DNA of 46,235 nucleotides from Planctomycetales bacterium (GTDB lineage Bacteria; Planctomycetota; Planctomycetia; Pirellulales; Pirellulaceae): NCBI GenBank assembly GCA_020426845.1, contig JAGQPF010000292.1, forward strand, positions 1 to 46,235, read 5' to 3'. Made by a program: the position numbers and the translations under genes. Under the pieces are notes generated by a model. That model searched no databases, was not told the origin of the DNA, and saw nothing but the letters and a program-made list of their open reading frames with translations. This document shows, one piece after another, positions 1 to 10,639 of this stretch; position 1 is the stretch's first letter, and each line of letters opens with the position of its first letter.

Positions 1-751
1 GCAGCTCGCTGAGCGCGGCGAAGGTGAAGCCGTCGGTGCGGTCCACCCAATGTTGACGCTCCGCGCCATTCTGCTCGGGCAACTTGACCGACAGATACGC
101 CTCGCGGAGCCGAGCGCAGGGGGCGTCGATCCGGACGATGCGATCGAACCGCCGCGGACGAGACACGATCCGCGGCTCGAGCTTCTCCGGATAGTTGGTG
201 CTGGCCAGGTTCACGGCATTGCCGATCTGGTGATTGCCGTCGAGCCACTGCAGCAGCAGGCTATCGCCGAAATCCTTGATGATCGCGTCGATGTCCTCGA
301 ACACGCAGACCAGAGGCCGATCCGGCTCGACGCGACGAAACTGTGTCAGGCAGTTCACGAAGTGGTACGGGTGCCCGCAGTAGAAGGCGACATTGCCCGC
401 GGCCACCGTGTTGGACACAACCTGCTGAATCACCGACGATTTGCCGCCGCCCTGCTTCCCGTACAGCAAATAGCCGCGGCGATGCAGGAACCCGAGCTGC
501 TCGTAGCGCTCGCCGATCGTCCAGAACCGGTTAATCTCCTCAATCACCTCATCGGCCAACGAGCCCGGCACCTGCAACAGCTGATCGCTCTCGAGTTGCC
601 GGACTTGAAACAACGGCTTGCCGCAGTTGTCGGAGCTGCACGAGTAGCCGCCCGGAGGCAACCGTCGCTGCGTCTCCCCGCAGGCCTGAAACCGCCCCTC
701 CTGCATGACGGTCCACTGCATGCCCCCTTGATCCCCGCAAGTATTGCTCAT
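1..751 (-). CDS. AAA family ATPase (C-terminus cut by window edge)
   Basis: Reading the minus strand from an ATG at 751 gives 250 codons without a stop, running off the left edge, so the C-terminus is missing. The N-terminal 40 residues hold four cysteines (CGD, ACGE, SCSSDNCGK), possibly a small metal-binding segment. An AAA core follows, with a Walker A motif (GKQGGGKSS, about residue 95), a Walker B motif (VCVFEDID, about residue 146), a sensor-1-like NLASTNYPE and an arginine-rich SRPRRFDRIVRID. The last part matches the usual AAA pattern before the small domain. ATP binding and hydrolysis are expected; the substrate cannot be told. The long plus-strand frame over this stretch is its shadow. 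No strong Shine-Dalgarno precedes the ATG, and an in-frame GTG lies two codons upstream. Confidence is high for the family and low for the role. Confidence 0.85.
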   Translation of the reverse strand, partial: MSNTCGDQGGMQWTVMQEGRFQACGETQRRLPPGGYSCSSDNCGKPLFQVRQLESDQLLQVPGSLADEVIEEINRFWTIGERYEQLGFLHRRGYLLYGKQGGGKSSVIQQVVSNTVAAGNVAFYCGHPYHFVNCLTQFRRVEPDRPLVCVFEDIDAIIKDFGDSLLLQWLDGNHQIGNAVNLASTNYPEKLEPRIVSRPRRFDRIVRIDAPCARLREAYLSVKLPEQNGAERQHWVDRTDGFTFAALSEL

Positions 752-781
752 AATCACCCATAGTTTGGTTAAGAAAACGTC

Positions 782-806
782 GCGCCACCGTTGCGTACGG
801 TGGCGC
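782..806 (-). promoter_or_regulatory. Hairpin in leader of AAA ATPase gene
   Basis: A 9-bp perfect stem (GCGCCACCG/CGGTGGCGC) encloses a 7-nt loop. On the minus strand it is followed by GACGTTTTCTT, 31 nt upstream of the AAA ATPase start. It could be an attenuator or a terminator of something upstream. No upstream minus-strand gene is visible, so a leader element is more likely. Confidence 0.35.
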
Positions 807-1481
807 CGAAGAAAGTGGTCAACGTTGAACGCGGTTGCTCGCGGATGCTCGCGGTTGAACGCGGTAACGTTGCTCGCCGCTAAGCGATGACAACGCGTAC
901 GACGGACTTCCAGTCCGTCGCCGATAGTCCCGGTTACAGGAATCGAACAAGAAAGTTCGGGCAAGTTCGCGTACCCGTTGTCTACTTTCGACCCTCGACG
1001 GACTGGAAGTCCGTCGTACTATCGATCTCGCACAGAGTGCCCGACAACGCGTCAGGCCAATACGGAGCCCGAGGAGGTCACCATGCCGCCTCAGCATCCC
1101 GCAATCATTGCGAGCTCCGGAAATCAATCCGTCCAGAACGCAGCACTCCACGAGCGAGGCCCATGTTTGGGGAGATACCCTGCGTATTTATACAAAGGAC
1201 ACCAAATTCCGAAATGAGTTCGCGAAAAAATCGCAAATTGACGCAGGCGTTCTGGCGACATTGCATCGGTCGCCACTGATAAAACATGGGCGAAGCACGG
1301 ATCGAGGTTATGACGATCTCGGAGTGCAGGTGGTAGTTCCACCGCAATTCGTGAAAGGATTCATCGACCGAAAGCCATCTGCAGCGGAGGATGTGTATCG
1401 CAATCCAGCGTGATGCAGCAGCCTGCGTTTCCGATCAAACCTTCCGCTCGCGTTCGAACTTGACATCGATTGGAGTCGACA
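807..1481. other. Non-coding gap with repeats
   Basis: No convincing gene lies here. Short overlapping frames on both strands have no recognisable domain or ribosome binding site. The stretch 820-885 contains direct repeats of GTTGAACGCGGT and TGCTCGCGG. The 123-bp inverted-repeat element occupies 897-1019. From 1020 to 1481 I see nothing further. Confidence 0.5.
897..1019. repeat. 123-bp element with 24-bp perfect inverted ends
   Basis: The first 24 bases (897-920) are the exact reverse complement of the last 24 (996-1019). Each end is itself a near-palindrome built on GACGGACTTCCAGTCCGTC, an 8-bp stem with a 3-nt centre. The 75-bp interior encodes nothing recognisable. The structure resembles a miniature inverted-repeat element or a paired REP-like palindrome. 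No transposase is present in the window. Confidence 0.75.
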
Positions 1482-1802
1482 TTGTTAGGGAAGCTCGCAT
1501 TGCTTGCGCCTTTCGGTGCGGTCCTGGCCGCTATTTATTCCGCGCTGACAGGCAGTTTGATTTTGCACGAGTTCGGCACTGCCATCGAAGCGAACCATAC
1601 GCCCGTGTTGCCGTCCGGCCAGATAGCCGGAGCAGCCGGACTCGTGCTGCTCGGGGCAGGCACAACTTCAGCCGCGTGGGCGATTGGCAAACGCCGCTCC
1701 TGTCCGATCAAATTGCTGTTCGGAGCAACCCTGGCATTAGCGGGCGGGGCGACTTTGGTGGCCTACGGAAATTGGCAACTCATGGCCGCGTTTCAGACTT
1801 AG
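1482..1802 (+). CDS. Possible small membrane protein
   Basis: This frame encodes 106 residues from a TTG start placed 6 nt after GGAG; another TTG four codons upstream would overlap that site. It is strongly hydrophobic, with about three predicted membrane segments (residues 4-25, 45-65 and 75-95) separated by short loops containing HEFG and KRRSCP. This pattern is typical of small integral membrane proteins. I recognise no family. A second very short frame follows 16 nt downstream. The gene is isolated between a repeat-rich gap and the katG terminator, so it may be spurious. Confidence 0.4.
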   Translation: MLGKLALLAPFGAVLAAIYSALTGSLILHEFGTAIEANHTPVLPSGQIAGAAGLVLLGAGTTSAAWAIGKRRSCPIKLLFGATLALAGGATLVAYGNWQLMAAFQT

Positions 1803-1818
1803 CGGCATCAACGGCGTG

Positions 1819-1932
1819 ATGATTGCGGCGTTGCTTGACGCGTTCGGAATCGCATGTTGCGCGTTCGCCTCACTTTCGTTGGCGGTGGGCGTGCACAACG
1901 TGGATGACGAACCTGCCTTCGAGCATCCTTGA
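1819..1932 (+). CDS. Possible 37-aa membrane peptide
   Basis: An ATG opens a 37-codon frame encoding one hydrophobic segment (about residues 8-25, IACCAFASLSLAVGV) followed by an acidic tail. It lies 16 nt after the preceding small membrane ORF, so the two could be co-transcribed. There is no clear Shine-Dalgarno. A chance frame is quite possible. Confidence 0.2.
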   Translation: MIAALLDAFGIACCAFASLSLAVGVHNVDDEPAFEHP

Positions 1933-2036
1933 GAATCGTCGCCTGGGCTTCCTTAGTGCGCAGCCGCTGTCATCGTCCTTCGACAAGCGTCCTTGCAGTG
2001 CTGAGCCGTGGCGATATCGCCTCCTACCACGAAAAG

Positions 2037-2066
2037 GGCTGCCGAATGACACGTCATTCGGCAGCC
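2037..2066 (-). terminator. Rho-independent terminator of katG
   Basis: A 14-bp perfect stem (GGCTGCCGAATGAC/GTCATTCGGCAGCC) with a 2-base centre is followed on the minus strand by CTTTTCG. It lies 50 nt past the katG stop codon. It may also belong to a dispersed palindrome family. Confidence 0.75.
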
Positions 2067-2115
2067 TGTCCCATTGCACAATCGCTGCGGCGCCACGCAA
2101 AAGCCGACGTCGTGG

Positions 2116-4590
<2,475 letters not shown>

Positions 4591-4682
4591 TCACTTGGCT
4601 TGCGACGCCCGCCTACAGGAATCATCGCTGCGAAGAGCCGATTCGTCCAATGCATTCATGTACTATGATTCATGCATACAGT

Positions 4683-4718
4683 GCATCGACCTGTATCAAC
4701 CTGTATCCCGCATCGACC
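4683..4718. promoter_or_regulatory. Candidate regulator site between katG and oxyR
   Basis: Nested direct repeats lie just upstream of the oxyR start: GCATCGACC at 4683-4691 and 4710-4718, enclosing CCTGTATC at 4690-4697 and 4700-4707. The 10-bp spacing of the inner repeats is about one helical turn. This suits a LysR-type activator or autorepressor site in a divergent promoter region. The match to the E. coli OxyR consensus is not clear. Confidence 0.35.
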
Positions 4719-4734
4719 GAAACGGAGCCGTGCC

Positions 4735-5628
4735 ATGGAATTCGATCAATTGCGATACTTCCTGCGAGTCGCCGAGCGGGGCAACTTCACGAGAGCCGCC
4801 GAGGACTTGTCGCTGTCACAATCGGCGCTTAGCCGTTCCATTCAGAAATTGGAGGAAGAGCTGGGGCAGCCCGTGTTCGAGCGGCGGACTCGGTCGGTCT
4901 CACTGACAGACGCCGGAACGCTGCTCCAAGCACGCGCCCGCCAGGTGCTCTCGATTCTTGAAGACACGAAAGCGGAGATCACCGACGACGGTCAAAGTGG
5001 ACGCATCAAAGTAGGGGCAATCCCGACGATCGCCCCCTACTTCCTGCCCGAAGTCCTGCGACTGTTTTCCGCGGAGCACCCTCACGCCAAGCTGATCGTG
5101 CAGGAGAACACCACCAACTCGCTGCTCAAAAGCTGCACGCAGGGCGAGATCGATTTGGCGATCGTCGCGTTGCCGATTCCGGCGAAGTATTTGGAGTTCG
5201 AGGAGCTGTTCGAGGAAGAGTTGCTGCTCGTCTTGCCGCCCCAACACCCGCTGGCCACGAAGCCGCGGATTCGCCTCAGCGACGTCGAGCCATTCCCGTT
5301 CGTGTTGCTCGATGAGGCACACTGCCTGGCGGACAACATTATGTCATTCTGCCGCCAGCGTTCCTATCATCCCGTCGCAGTCGAACGCACCAGTCAATTG
5401 ACCATGGTGCAGGAACTGGTCTCCCTTTCCCACGGCATTTCGATGATCCCGGAGATGGCGCGCCGCCTGGACGAGACCGATCGCCGCGTCTACCGATCAC
5501 TGACACGCCCTAAACCGAAACGAACCATTGCCGCCGTGTGGAACCCCTATCGCTTTCAGAGTCGACTCTTGGGGGCGTTTCGCGACCACCTCCGCCATTG
5601 GAAAGCCAATCCGGATGCGGCGAGCTAG
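4735..5628 (+). CDS. oxyR: OxyR-type LysR peroxide-sensing regulator
   Basis: This 297-aa LysR-family transcription factor has an N-terminal winged helix-turn-helix (about residues 1-60, with [24 protein letters not shown]) and a C-terminal effector domain (about 90-297). Cys197 and Cys206 in the segment [11 protein letters not shown] have the spacing and surroundings of E. coli OxyR Cys199 and Cys208, which form the disulfide that switches the protein on. This, together with divergence from katG, makes an OxyR assignment strong. The ATG at 4735 follows CGGAGCCGTGCC, a suitable Shine-Dalgarno spacing. An upstream in-frame start at 4672 lies in the putative operator and is less likely. The stop codon overlaps that of the convergent oxidoreductase gene in a shared CTAG. 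Confidence 0.92.
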   Translation: MEFDQLRYFLRVAERGNFTRAAEDLSLSQSALSRSIQKLEEELGQPVFERRTRSVSLTDAGTLLQARARQVLSILEDTKAEITDDGQSGRIKVGAIPTIAPYFLPEVLRLFSAEHPHAKLIVQENTTNSLLKSCTQGEIDLAIVALPIPAKYLEFEELFEEELLLVLPPQHPLATKPRIRLSDVEPFPFVLLDEAHCLADNIMSFCRQRSYHPVAVERTSQLTMVQELVSLSHGISMIPEMARRLDETDRRVYRSLTRPKPKRTIAAVWNPYRFQSRLLGAFRDHLRHWKANPDAAS

Positions 5629-6968
5629 AGCAACAAGCGGCTGGACCAGTGCTCTCGATAGTCGCGACGGACCAGTTCGTTGGCGGGCGCGTGGTTGGTG
5701 ATCTGTTCGCGATCCGAATCGAACTCGAGTCGACTGTCGGTGCGAATCGCAATATTGCCGAGATGGCATAACGCGGCCGACAGATGTCCGATCTCGGCGT
5801 CCGCAGCGGGCCGCTCGCCGCTGCGAATACAAGCAAAGAAGTTCTGATGGTGAGCGGGCAGGTCCGGCTGCCCCTCCATCGACTCCAGCAATTTGTTGCG
5901 AGCGCCGTAGAGGTGAAACCCGCCGATCTTGCCCAGCACCAACAGGCCCTTGGTGCCGTAGAAGGCGTTTCCGTTCTCGTAACCCTCTTGCTTGTACGGC
6001 GACCAGATCCGCTGCTCGAAGACCAGCTGGCGCGGACGCCCCGCCGTGCGGTACTCGAACAGCACATTCTGCGTGTCGGGGAACTGTTGGTCGTCCTCAA
6101 AAAAGTATTTCCCGCCCATTGCCGCGACCTTCACGGGGTGCTCGGTCACGCCAAGCCCCCAACGGGCCAAGTCCAGATCATGGACTCCATCGTTGCCCAT
6201 GTCGCCACAACCAAAGTCGTGCCACCAGCGCCAAATGGCCGGCAACATGTTCGAGCGGTATGGGCGCATCGGGGCCGGACCGACCCAAAGATCGTAGTCG
6301 AGGTGCCGAGGCGGCTCGCTCGGCTGAGTGCGGCCGATGTCCGCGCGACGCTGGCTGTTCCAGGCCTTCGCCACCAGCACATCGCCAATGGCGCCATCGC
6401 GCAGCAGCTCCATCGCTCGCTGCACATGCCGACTGCTGCGGCTCTGGGTGCCAGTTTGCACAACCAGTCCCGTGCGACGCGCGGCCTCGACCAGCAGGCG
6501 GCCCTCGCGAATGTTGTGGCAACAAGGCTTCTCGACGTAGACATGCTTGCCGGCCTCCAAGGCCAGCAGCGCGGCGGGAGTGTGCCAATGGTCGGGCGTG
6601 GCAATGAAAACCGCCGTGATCCGATCGTCCGCGAGCACCTTCCGCAGGTCCTGCTCCGTCGCAGGCCGCCTGCCGCTGCGATTTTCCACCTCCGCGGCGG
6701 CCAGCGCAAGGCGATTGGCGTCAACGTCGCAGACTGCCGCGATCTCCACCTGCGGATATCCGGCCAAGTGCCGAACATGGTTCATGCCCATGCCGCCGAC
6801 GCCGATCACGGCGACCACCATCGGTTTCTCCGTCTCCGCGTGGCAGGCGCGAGCGGAAACGCCCACGGCGAGCGCCGTGGCCGAGGTGCGTAGAAATGCG
6901 CGACGCGGAGGACGAGCGGAATCGGACTGGCCGCCCGACACGAAAGCACCTGTCACGGGCTCCGACAT
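5625..6968 (-). CDS. Gfo/Idh/MocA family oxidoreductase, Tat-exported
   Basis: This 447-aa protein is a putative NAD(P)-dependent dehydrogenase of the glucose-fructose oxidoreductase/inositol dehydrogenase family. A twin-arginine signal ([10 protein letters not shown], residues 21-30, followed by a short hydrophobic stretch) predicts folded export. The Rossmann dinucleotide motif is VIGVGGMG (about 54-61). The catalytic lysine motif EKP is at 146-148 (YVEKPCCHN). The C-terminal half is the family's alpha/beta substrate domain. AGGAG precedes the ATG at 6968. Planctomycetes carry many such paralogues, often beside xylose-isomerase-like TIM-barrel proteins, as here with the gene upstream. A role in processing sugars or inositols is inferred; the substrate is unknown. 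The gene overlaps oxyR tail to tail by 4 bp. Confidence 0.93.
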   Translation of the reverse strand: MSEPVTGAFVSGGQSDSARPPRRAFLRTSATALAVGVSARACHAETEKPMVVAVIGVGGMGMNHVRHLAGYPQVEIAAVCDVDANRLALAAAEVENRSGRRPATEQDLRKVLADDRITAVFIATPDHWHTPAALLALEAGKHVYVEKPCCHNIREGRLLVEAARRTGLVVQTGTQSRSSRHVQRAMELLRDGAIGDVLVAKAWNSQRRADIGRTQPSEPPRHLDYDLWVGPAPMRPYRSNMLPAIWRWWHDFGCGDMGNDGVHDLDLARWGLGVTEHPVKVAAMGGKYFFEDDQQFPDTQNVLFEYRTAGRPRQLVFEQRIWSPYKQEGYENGNAFYGTKGLLVLGKIGGFHLYGARNKLLESMEGQPDLPAHHQNFFACIRSGERPAADAEIGHLSAALCHLGNIAIRTDSRLEFDSDREQITNHAPANELVRRDYREHWSSRLLL

Positions 6969-6987
6969 GACCTGTCTCCTCAATCAT

Positions 6988-7113
6988 CACAGGCTGGCAG
7001 CCTGTGCCACGGCAAACCCCAATCAACACAGGCTGGCAGCCTGTGCCACGGCAAGCCCCAACCATCACAGGCTGGCAGCCTGTGCCACGTTGCGGCTGGC
7101 GGCCTGTGTCACG
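6988..7113. repeat. 39-bp tandem palindromic repeat, 3 copies plus a degenerate one
   Basis: The core CACAGGCTGGCAGCCTGTG, a 9-bp inverted repeat around one base, followed by CCACG, occurs at 6988-7011, 7027-7050 and 7066-7089. A diverged copy lies at 7091-7113. The array fills the gap between the isomerase stop and the Gfo/Idh start. Related palindromes recur near 20864-20890 and 37640-37790. The transcript would form serial hairpins between the two genes. Confidence 0.8.
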
Positions 7114-7117
7114 TTCG

Positions 7118-7960
7118 TCAGAGCACCTTGGCCCGCAGCTCTTCGAGCAGCCGCACGGCGCCGCCGATCTCGGCCTTCTGGCGTTCGGGCTCTTGAGGAA
7201 TCTCTCGCTCAATCGTCAGTGGACCGTCATAGCCCAGCTCGTTCAACGTCCGCAGGTAATTCTCCATGCCAACGTCGCCCGCGCCCAACGGCACCTCGGC
7301 GCCCCATTCCTGCCCGGGATTGGCCGCCCAAGTGGCGTCCTTGCAATGAATGCTGCGCACGTACTTGCCGATCTTCTTCAACGCTTCGATCGGCTCTCCG
7401 GTCCCGTACAGAATCATGTTGGCGGGGTCAAAATTCACGAACAGGTTGTCGCAACCAACATCCTGAATAAACTGCAGCAGACCGTCCGCCGACTCCTGTC
7501 CCGTCTCGAGATGCAAACGCTGGCCATTTGCCTGACAGTGGTTGCAGATGTCGCGAGTGACCTCGAGCACCTCTTGGTAGAGCGGACTTTCGGTGTCGTG
7601 AGGCACGAAGCCGAGGTGCAGGGCGACGACTTCGCACTTCAACAACTTGGCGAAGTCGGCGATCTCCTTCATCTCACGGGTTCGAGCGGCCCGGGTCGCG
7701 GCGGGGACCAAGCCCACGGTCTCGCAGACGGTGGGAATGTCCGCGTAACTCTCGCCCTCGAAACCACCGAAGACAGCGGTCAATTCAATCCCCAACTCCT
7801 GCAGCCGAGCGAGAAACTTCTCGGCGTTCTCCGGGGTGCGAGTTGCCTGCTCCGGCGCGTGCAGCTGAATAGTGGGGACGCCCAGCTCCTGCGCCACTTC
7901 CAACTTCACTCCCAGGCCCGCGTCGATGCTCGCGAAAACGCCAATTGGCCACTTGCTCAT
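7118..7960 (-). CDS. Sugar phosphate isomerase/epimerase, TIM barrel
   Basis: This 280-aa protein is a xylose-isomerase-like TIM-barrel enzyme (AP endonuclease 2 superfamily) of the kind that isomerises or epimerises sugars or inositol derivatives. The expected divalent-metal ligands can be seen: Glu152 (HLETGQE), Asp178 (NFDPANM), His205 (SIHCKD) and Glu251 (TIERE). No signal peptide is present, so it should be cytoplasmic. It is the likely upstream partner of the Gfo/Idh/MocA gene. The two are separated by a repeat array that could uncouple or tune expression. The exact substrate cannot be read from sequence. Confidence 0.9.
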   Translation of the reverse strand: MSKWPIGVFASIDAGLGVKLEVAQELGVPTIQLHAPEQATRTPENAEKFLARLQELGIELTAVFGGFEGESYADIPTVCETVGLVPAATRAARTREMKEIADFAKLLKCEVVALHLGFVPHDTESPLYQEVLEVTRDICNHCQANGQRLHLETGQESADGLLQFIQDVGCDNLFVNFDPANMILYGTGEPIEALKKIGKYVRSIHCKDATWAANPGQEWGAEVPLGAGDVGMENYLRTLNELGYDGPLTIEREIPQEPERQKAEIGGAVRLLEELRAKVL

Positions 7961-8102
7961 CTGCTTGATTCCTCGTTGAACTCCAGGTATCCAATGCCTC
8001 GAGAAGTAAGCCTAGGGGCTGGCGGCGCCGCTTTCAAGACGCGGGCGGACGAGGAGCGTCGTGCGAATCAACAAGAGGCATGCAGGAGCTCGATTCGTGC
8101 GG

Positions 8103-8573
8103 TCAGGAGAGCGGTGGCTGATAAGGATTTCCGGCCTCGCTGGCGGGCCCCGGCCGCTCCTCGCGAATGGACTCCGTGGCGAGCCGTTGTTGTTCGGGAT
8201 CGTGCAGGGAGAGCTGTTGCCGCGAACTGGCCGGCTTGGGTCGCTTGGGCTTGAGCAGAAATCCCATCCAGTGCAGTGCCAGCAAAGCGAGCAGCAGGGG
8301 GCCCACAAAGACAATGGTGCGAGGCCGGGCGACGATCAGCACAAAGCTCACCAGCAACGTCCAGCCAACCCAGGCGGGCACGCGATAAGTGATTTCGGAA
8401 ATTTGGGGCCACGCAAGCCAGACGGCGGCCAGCACGAGGCCGATTCGCATGCAGCCTCCCGCGACCGCCATGTCGCTCGCGCCGCCATTGCCCATGAGCA
8501 ACCACGCGGCCGCCGCCAACAGCACGATCGAGCAGCTTCCCAGAAAGTGCCGCCGCCAATTGCTTTTTTCCAA
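8103..8573 (-). CDS. Small multi-pass membrane protein, unknown function
   Basis: This 156-aa protein starts best at a TTG (8573), five bases after GGAG; a GTG two codons upstream would overlap that site. Four hydrophobic segments are visible: about residues 11-28 (FLGSCSIVLLAAAAWLL), 38-55, 66-82 (WTLLVSFVLIVA) and 87-105 (FVGPLLLALLALHWMGFLL). A polar, basic tail ends in EAGNPYQPPLS. The tail resembles the NPYxxP endings common on planctomycete membrane proteins. It lies 25 bp after the pseudo-HtrA gene and is probably co-transcribed. I recognise no family. Confidence 0.72.
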   Translation of the reverse strand: MEKSNWRRHFLGSCSIVLLAAAAWLLMGNGGASDMAVAGGCMRIGLVLAAVWLAWPQISEITYRVPAWVGWTLLVSFVLIVARPRTIVFVGPLLLALLALHWMGFLLKPKRPKPASSRQQLSLHDPEQQRLATESIREERPGPASEAGNPYQPPLS

Positions 8574-8598
8574 AGTCACTCCTGCCGCACCCCCGGCC

Positions 8599-10560
8599 CT
8601 ACAGCCGATCGAGCGTATCGAGCCAGCGCACGATCTCGGAACGCTGCTCTTCGCCAAAGGCTTGATAGTCCTCTTCGAAGGTGACCGGCAGCTTGGCTTT
8701 CCGCAGCACCTCAACCACTTGTCGAATCTGCGCGCTCTGTTGTGGTTGATCGGTCAACGTGATGTAGAAAGCGAGCCGCTGTTGGGGATCGCTTTCCGGC
8801 GGCGTTCCACCTCGCGGCACCGGAGCGCCGATGGGAGCGACGCCGCGAATCAACTCGCGCTGCTGCCTGCCAATCAGCCAAGCCATGGCGCCGCCGGCGC
8901 CCTCGCCGCCAACGACAATTCGCTGGGAATCGATCGTGTAATTCTTCTGGATGTCGGCGATCGCGTCGGTGATGAACTCCGCCTCGGGCGCCGTCCAGCG
9001 TTTGGGATCCAGGCTCTGCGGCAGCAACAGAATCACACCGCGCTCGCTGAGATCGTCACGCCACTGACCAATCACTTCATCTTGCTCGAACTTGCCCGGC
9101 GCGTGCAGCCAGACCAGCAATCCGGCGGGCTGCCCCTGTCGACAATTTTCGGGAACAAACGCAACGCAGCTATTCTTTGCCTCGGCAAGTTTCACCTCGA
9201 CGACGCCGGTCTTCACCACCGGGGCGTCGGGCAGAGCAGGGGCGGGCGGCGCCTCAGCCACCTCTTCGGGCAACGCATCGGCGGTGAACTTGATGTCCAG
9301 TTTCTCGCCGCCACGGTCCACGACCAGAGCGATCTCGTCGCCCGCCTCGCTGCCTGCGGCGGCATCGCGCACCGCATCCATCGTCGGGGTGTCCTGGTCA
9401 TTCCACTTCCGCAACACGTCACCCGGCAGCAGGCCAGCGTCGGCCGCCGGGGAGCCCGGAATCACATGCCGCACGACAAACGGCTGACTCTCGCGACGAG
9501 GCAGCACGCCGAGATACGGAGCGGCGTAAGGCACCAACTCGGAGACCAGCGTGGTTTCGCCCAGATCCTTCCGCTCATCGCCGCGCTGCACAACCACTCG
9601 CACCTTGTCGCCCGCATACAACGGCCCGAGGGCGTGCTTCAGCTGTGCTTGGCGAGTGACTTCCTGGCCGTTGATCTCGACGATCTTGTCGCCGGCCTTG
9701 AGGCCGATCTCGGCGGCGGGCGACTTGACTCGCACCGACGCGACCTCGGCGGGAATGGCGTAAACATCGTTTCCTTTGAGTCCGATGCCGAGCACGCCGC
9801 TTTGCAGGTCCTCACCTTGGCGCCAAACATCGAGCCGCCGCACCATCTCTTCAAACGGAGCGGCAAAGCCGATTCCGGAATCGTACCACTCCGCTCCGGC
9901 GACCTCATTTTGGCCACGAGGCGACATCGGCACGAGAATGCCGATCACGCGTCCCTCGATGTCCACCAACGGCCCGCCATAGTTGGCCGGTGAGACTTTG
10001 GCGTCGGTCTGGACAGCGCGGCCCCAGATGCGGTGCGTTGCGCTCAACACGCCTGCCGACATGCTGACCTCTTCGGCGAGGAAAGTGCGGCCGATGGCAA
10101 CAGTCCATTGCCCGACCGTCAGATCCTGGCGCGGCGCTGCCTCCGGCACCGGCAGCGGGTCTTTGGACTGCACCTTCAGCAGCACGATCTGTCGCGATGT
10201 GTCGCGGGCCACGATCTGAGCGGGCAGCCGCTTCTCGGCGCCGGCGACAGTCACAAGAATGCTGGTCGGTTTCTGCACGAAGTTGAAGGCGCTGGAGACG
10301 ATCAAGCCGTCCTCGGAAATTACGACTCCCGTGGTCGGTCCGGTGCCAACGAGATTCTGTCCGACGATCTCGAGTCCGCCGACGGTTTCGATCCGCACCA
10401 CCGACGGAGCGACCCGCGCAACCGCCGCCTTCAGCGCCTGGTCCTCTTCGGTCAACAGGTCTTGGCCGCGGCTCGCACCGGGCAACCCGAATGCAACAAC
10501 GGTGACGACGCTGGCCGTCAGCGCGAACAGGCGCGGCGCGGGAAGTGAGAACTGAAACAT
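8599..10560 (-). CDS. HtrA-like pseudoprotease with PDZ domains fused to degenerate hydrolase
   Basis: This 653-aa exported protein has a signal peptide (residues 1-33), a trypsin/HtrA-like domain (about 40-260), two PDZ regions (about 265-345 and 350-445; FLRKW-like GDVLRKWNDQD in the second) and a C-terminal alpha/beta-hydrolase or esterase-like domain (about 470-653). Aligned to the intact paralogue two genes upstream, the triad is lost: His becomes Phe92 (SSAFNFV), Asp becomes Gln124 (RQIVLLKV) and Ser becomes Tyr194 (PANYGGPL). In the hydrolase domain the nucleophile elbow GxSxG reads GEGAG (552-556), so Ser is Gly554, and no catalytic His is obvious near the C-terminus. A binding, scaffold or regulatory role is inferred. 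The start ATG at 10560 directly opens the signal peptide. Confidence 0.88.
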   Translation of the reverse strand: MFQFSLPAPRLFALTASVVTVVAFGLPGASRGQDLLTEEDQALKAAVARVAPSVVRIETVGGLEIVGQNLVGTGPTTGVVISEDGLIVSSAFNFVQKPTSILVTVAGAEKRLPAQIVARDTSRQIVLLKVQSKDPLPVPEAAPRQDLTVGQWTVAIGRTFLAEEVSMSAGVLSATHRIWGRAVQTDAKVSPANYGGPLVDIEGRVIGILVPMSPRGQNEVAGAEWYDSGIGFAAPFEEMVRRLDVWRQGEDLQSGVLGIGLKGNDVYAIPAEVASVRVKSPAAEIGLKAGDKIVEINGQEVTRQAQLKHALGPLYAGDKVRVVVQRGDERKDLGETTLVSELVPYAAPYLGVLPRRESQPFVVRHVIPGSPAADAGLLPGDVLRKWNDQDTPTMDAVRDAAAGSEAGDEIALVVDRGGEKLDIKFTADALPEEVAEAPPAPALPDAPVVKTGVVEVKLAEAKNSCVAFVPENCRQGQPAGLLVWLHAPGKFEQDEVIGQWRDDLSERGVILLLPQSLDPKRWTAPEAEFITDAIADIQKNYTIDSQRIVVGGEGAGGAMAWLIGRQQRELIRGVAPIGAPVPRGGTPPESDPQQRLAFYITLTDQPQQSAQIRQVVEVLRKAKLPVTFEEDYQAFGEEQRSEIVRWLDTLDRL

Positions 10561-10639
10561 CGGCGATCTCTTGGTGTGACGGGAAAGCAACTTCCCACTA
10601 GCAAATCGGTTGGCAACTCAGCACAAGAGTAAGCGAATC

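Noticed and set aside
50..763. 237-aa plus-strand frame at the left edge
   Set aside because: The minus strand encodes an AAA ATPase with Walker A and B motifs over the same bases.
922..950. tRNA-like T-arm sequence (GTTCGATTCC on the minus strand)
   Set aside because: The flanking bases do not pair into a T stem, no anticodon or D arm can be placed, and the sequence lies inside the 123-bp repeat element.
4672..4734. Upstream start for OxyR adding 21 residues
   Set aside because: It overlaps the repeated operator-like sequence, and the ATG at 4735 has a better ribosome site and the standard LysR N-terminus.
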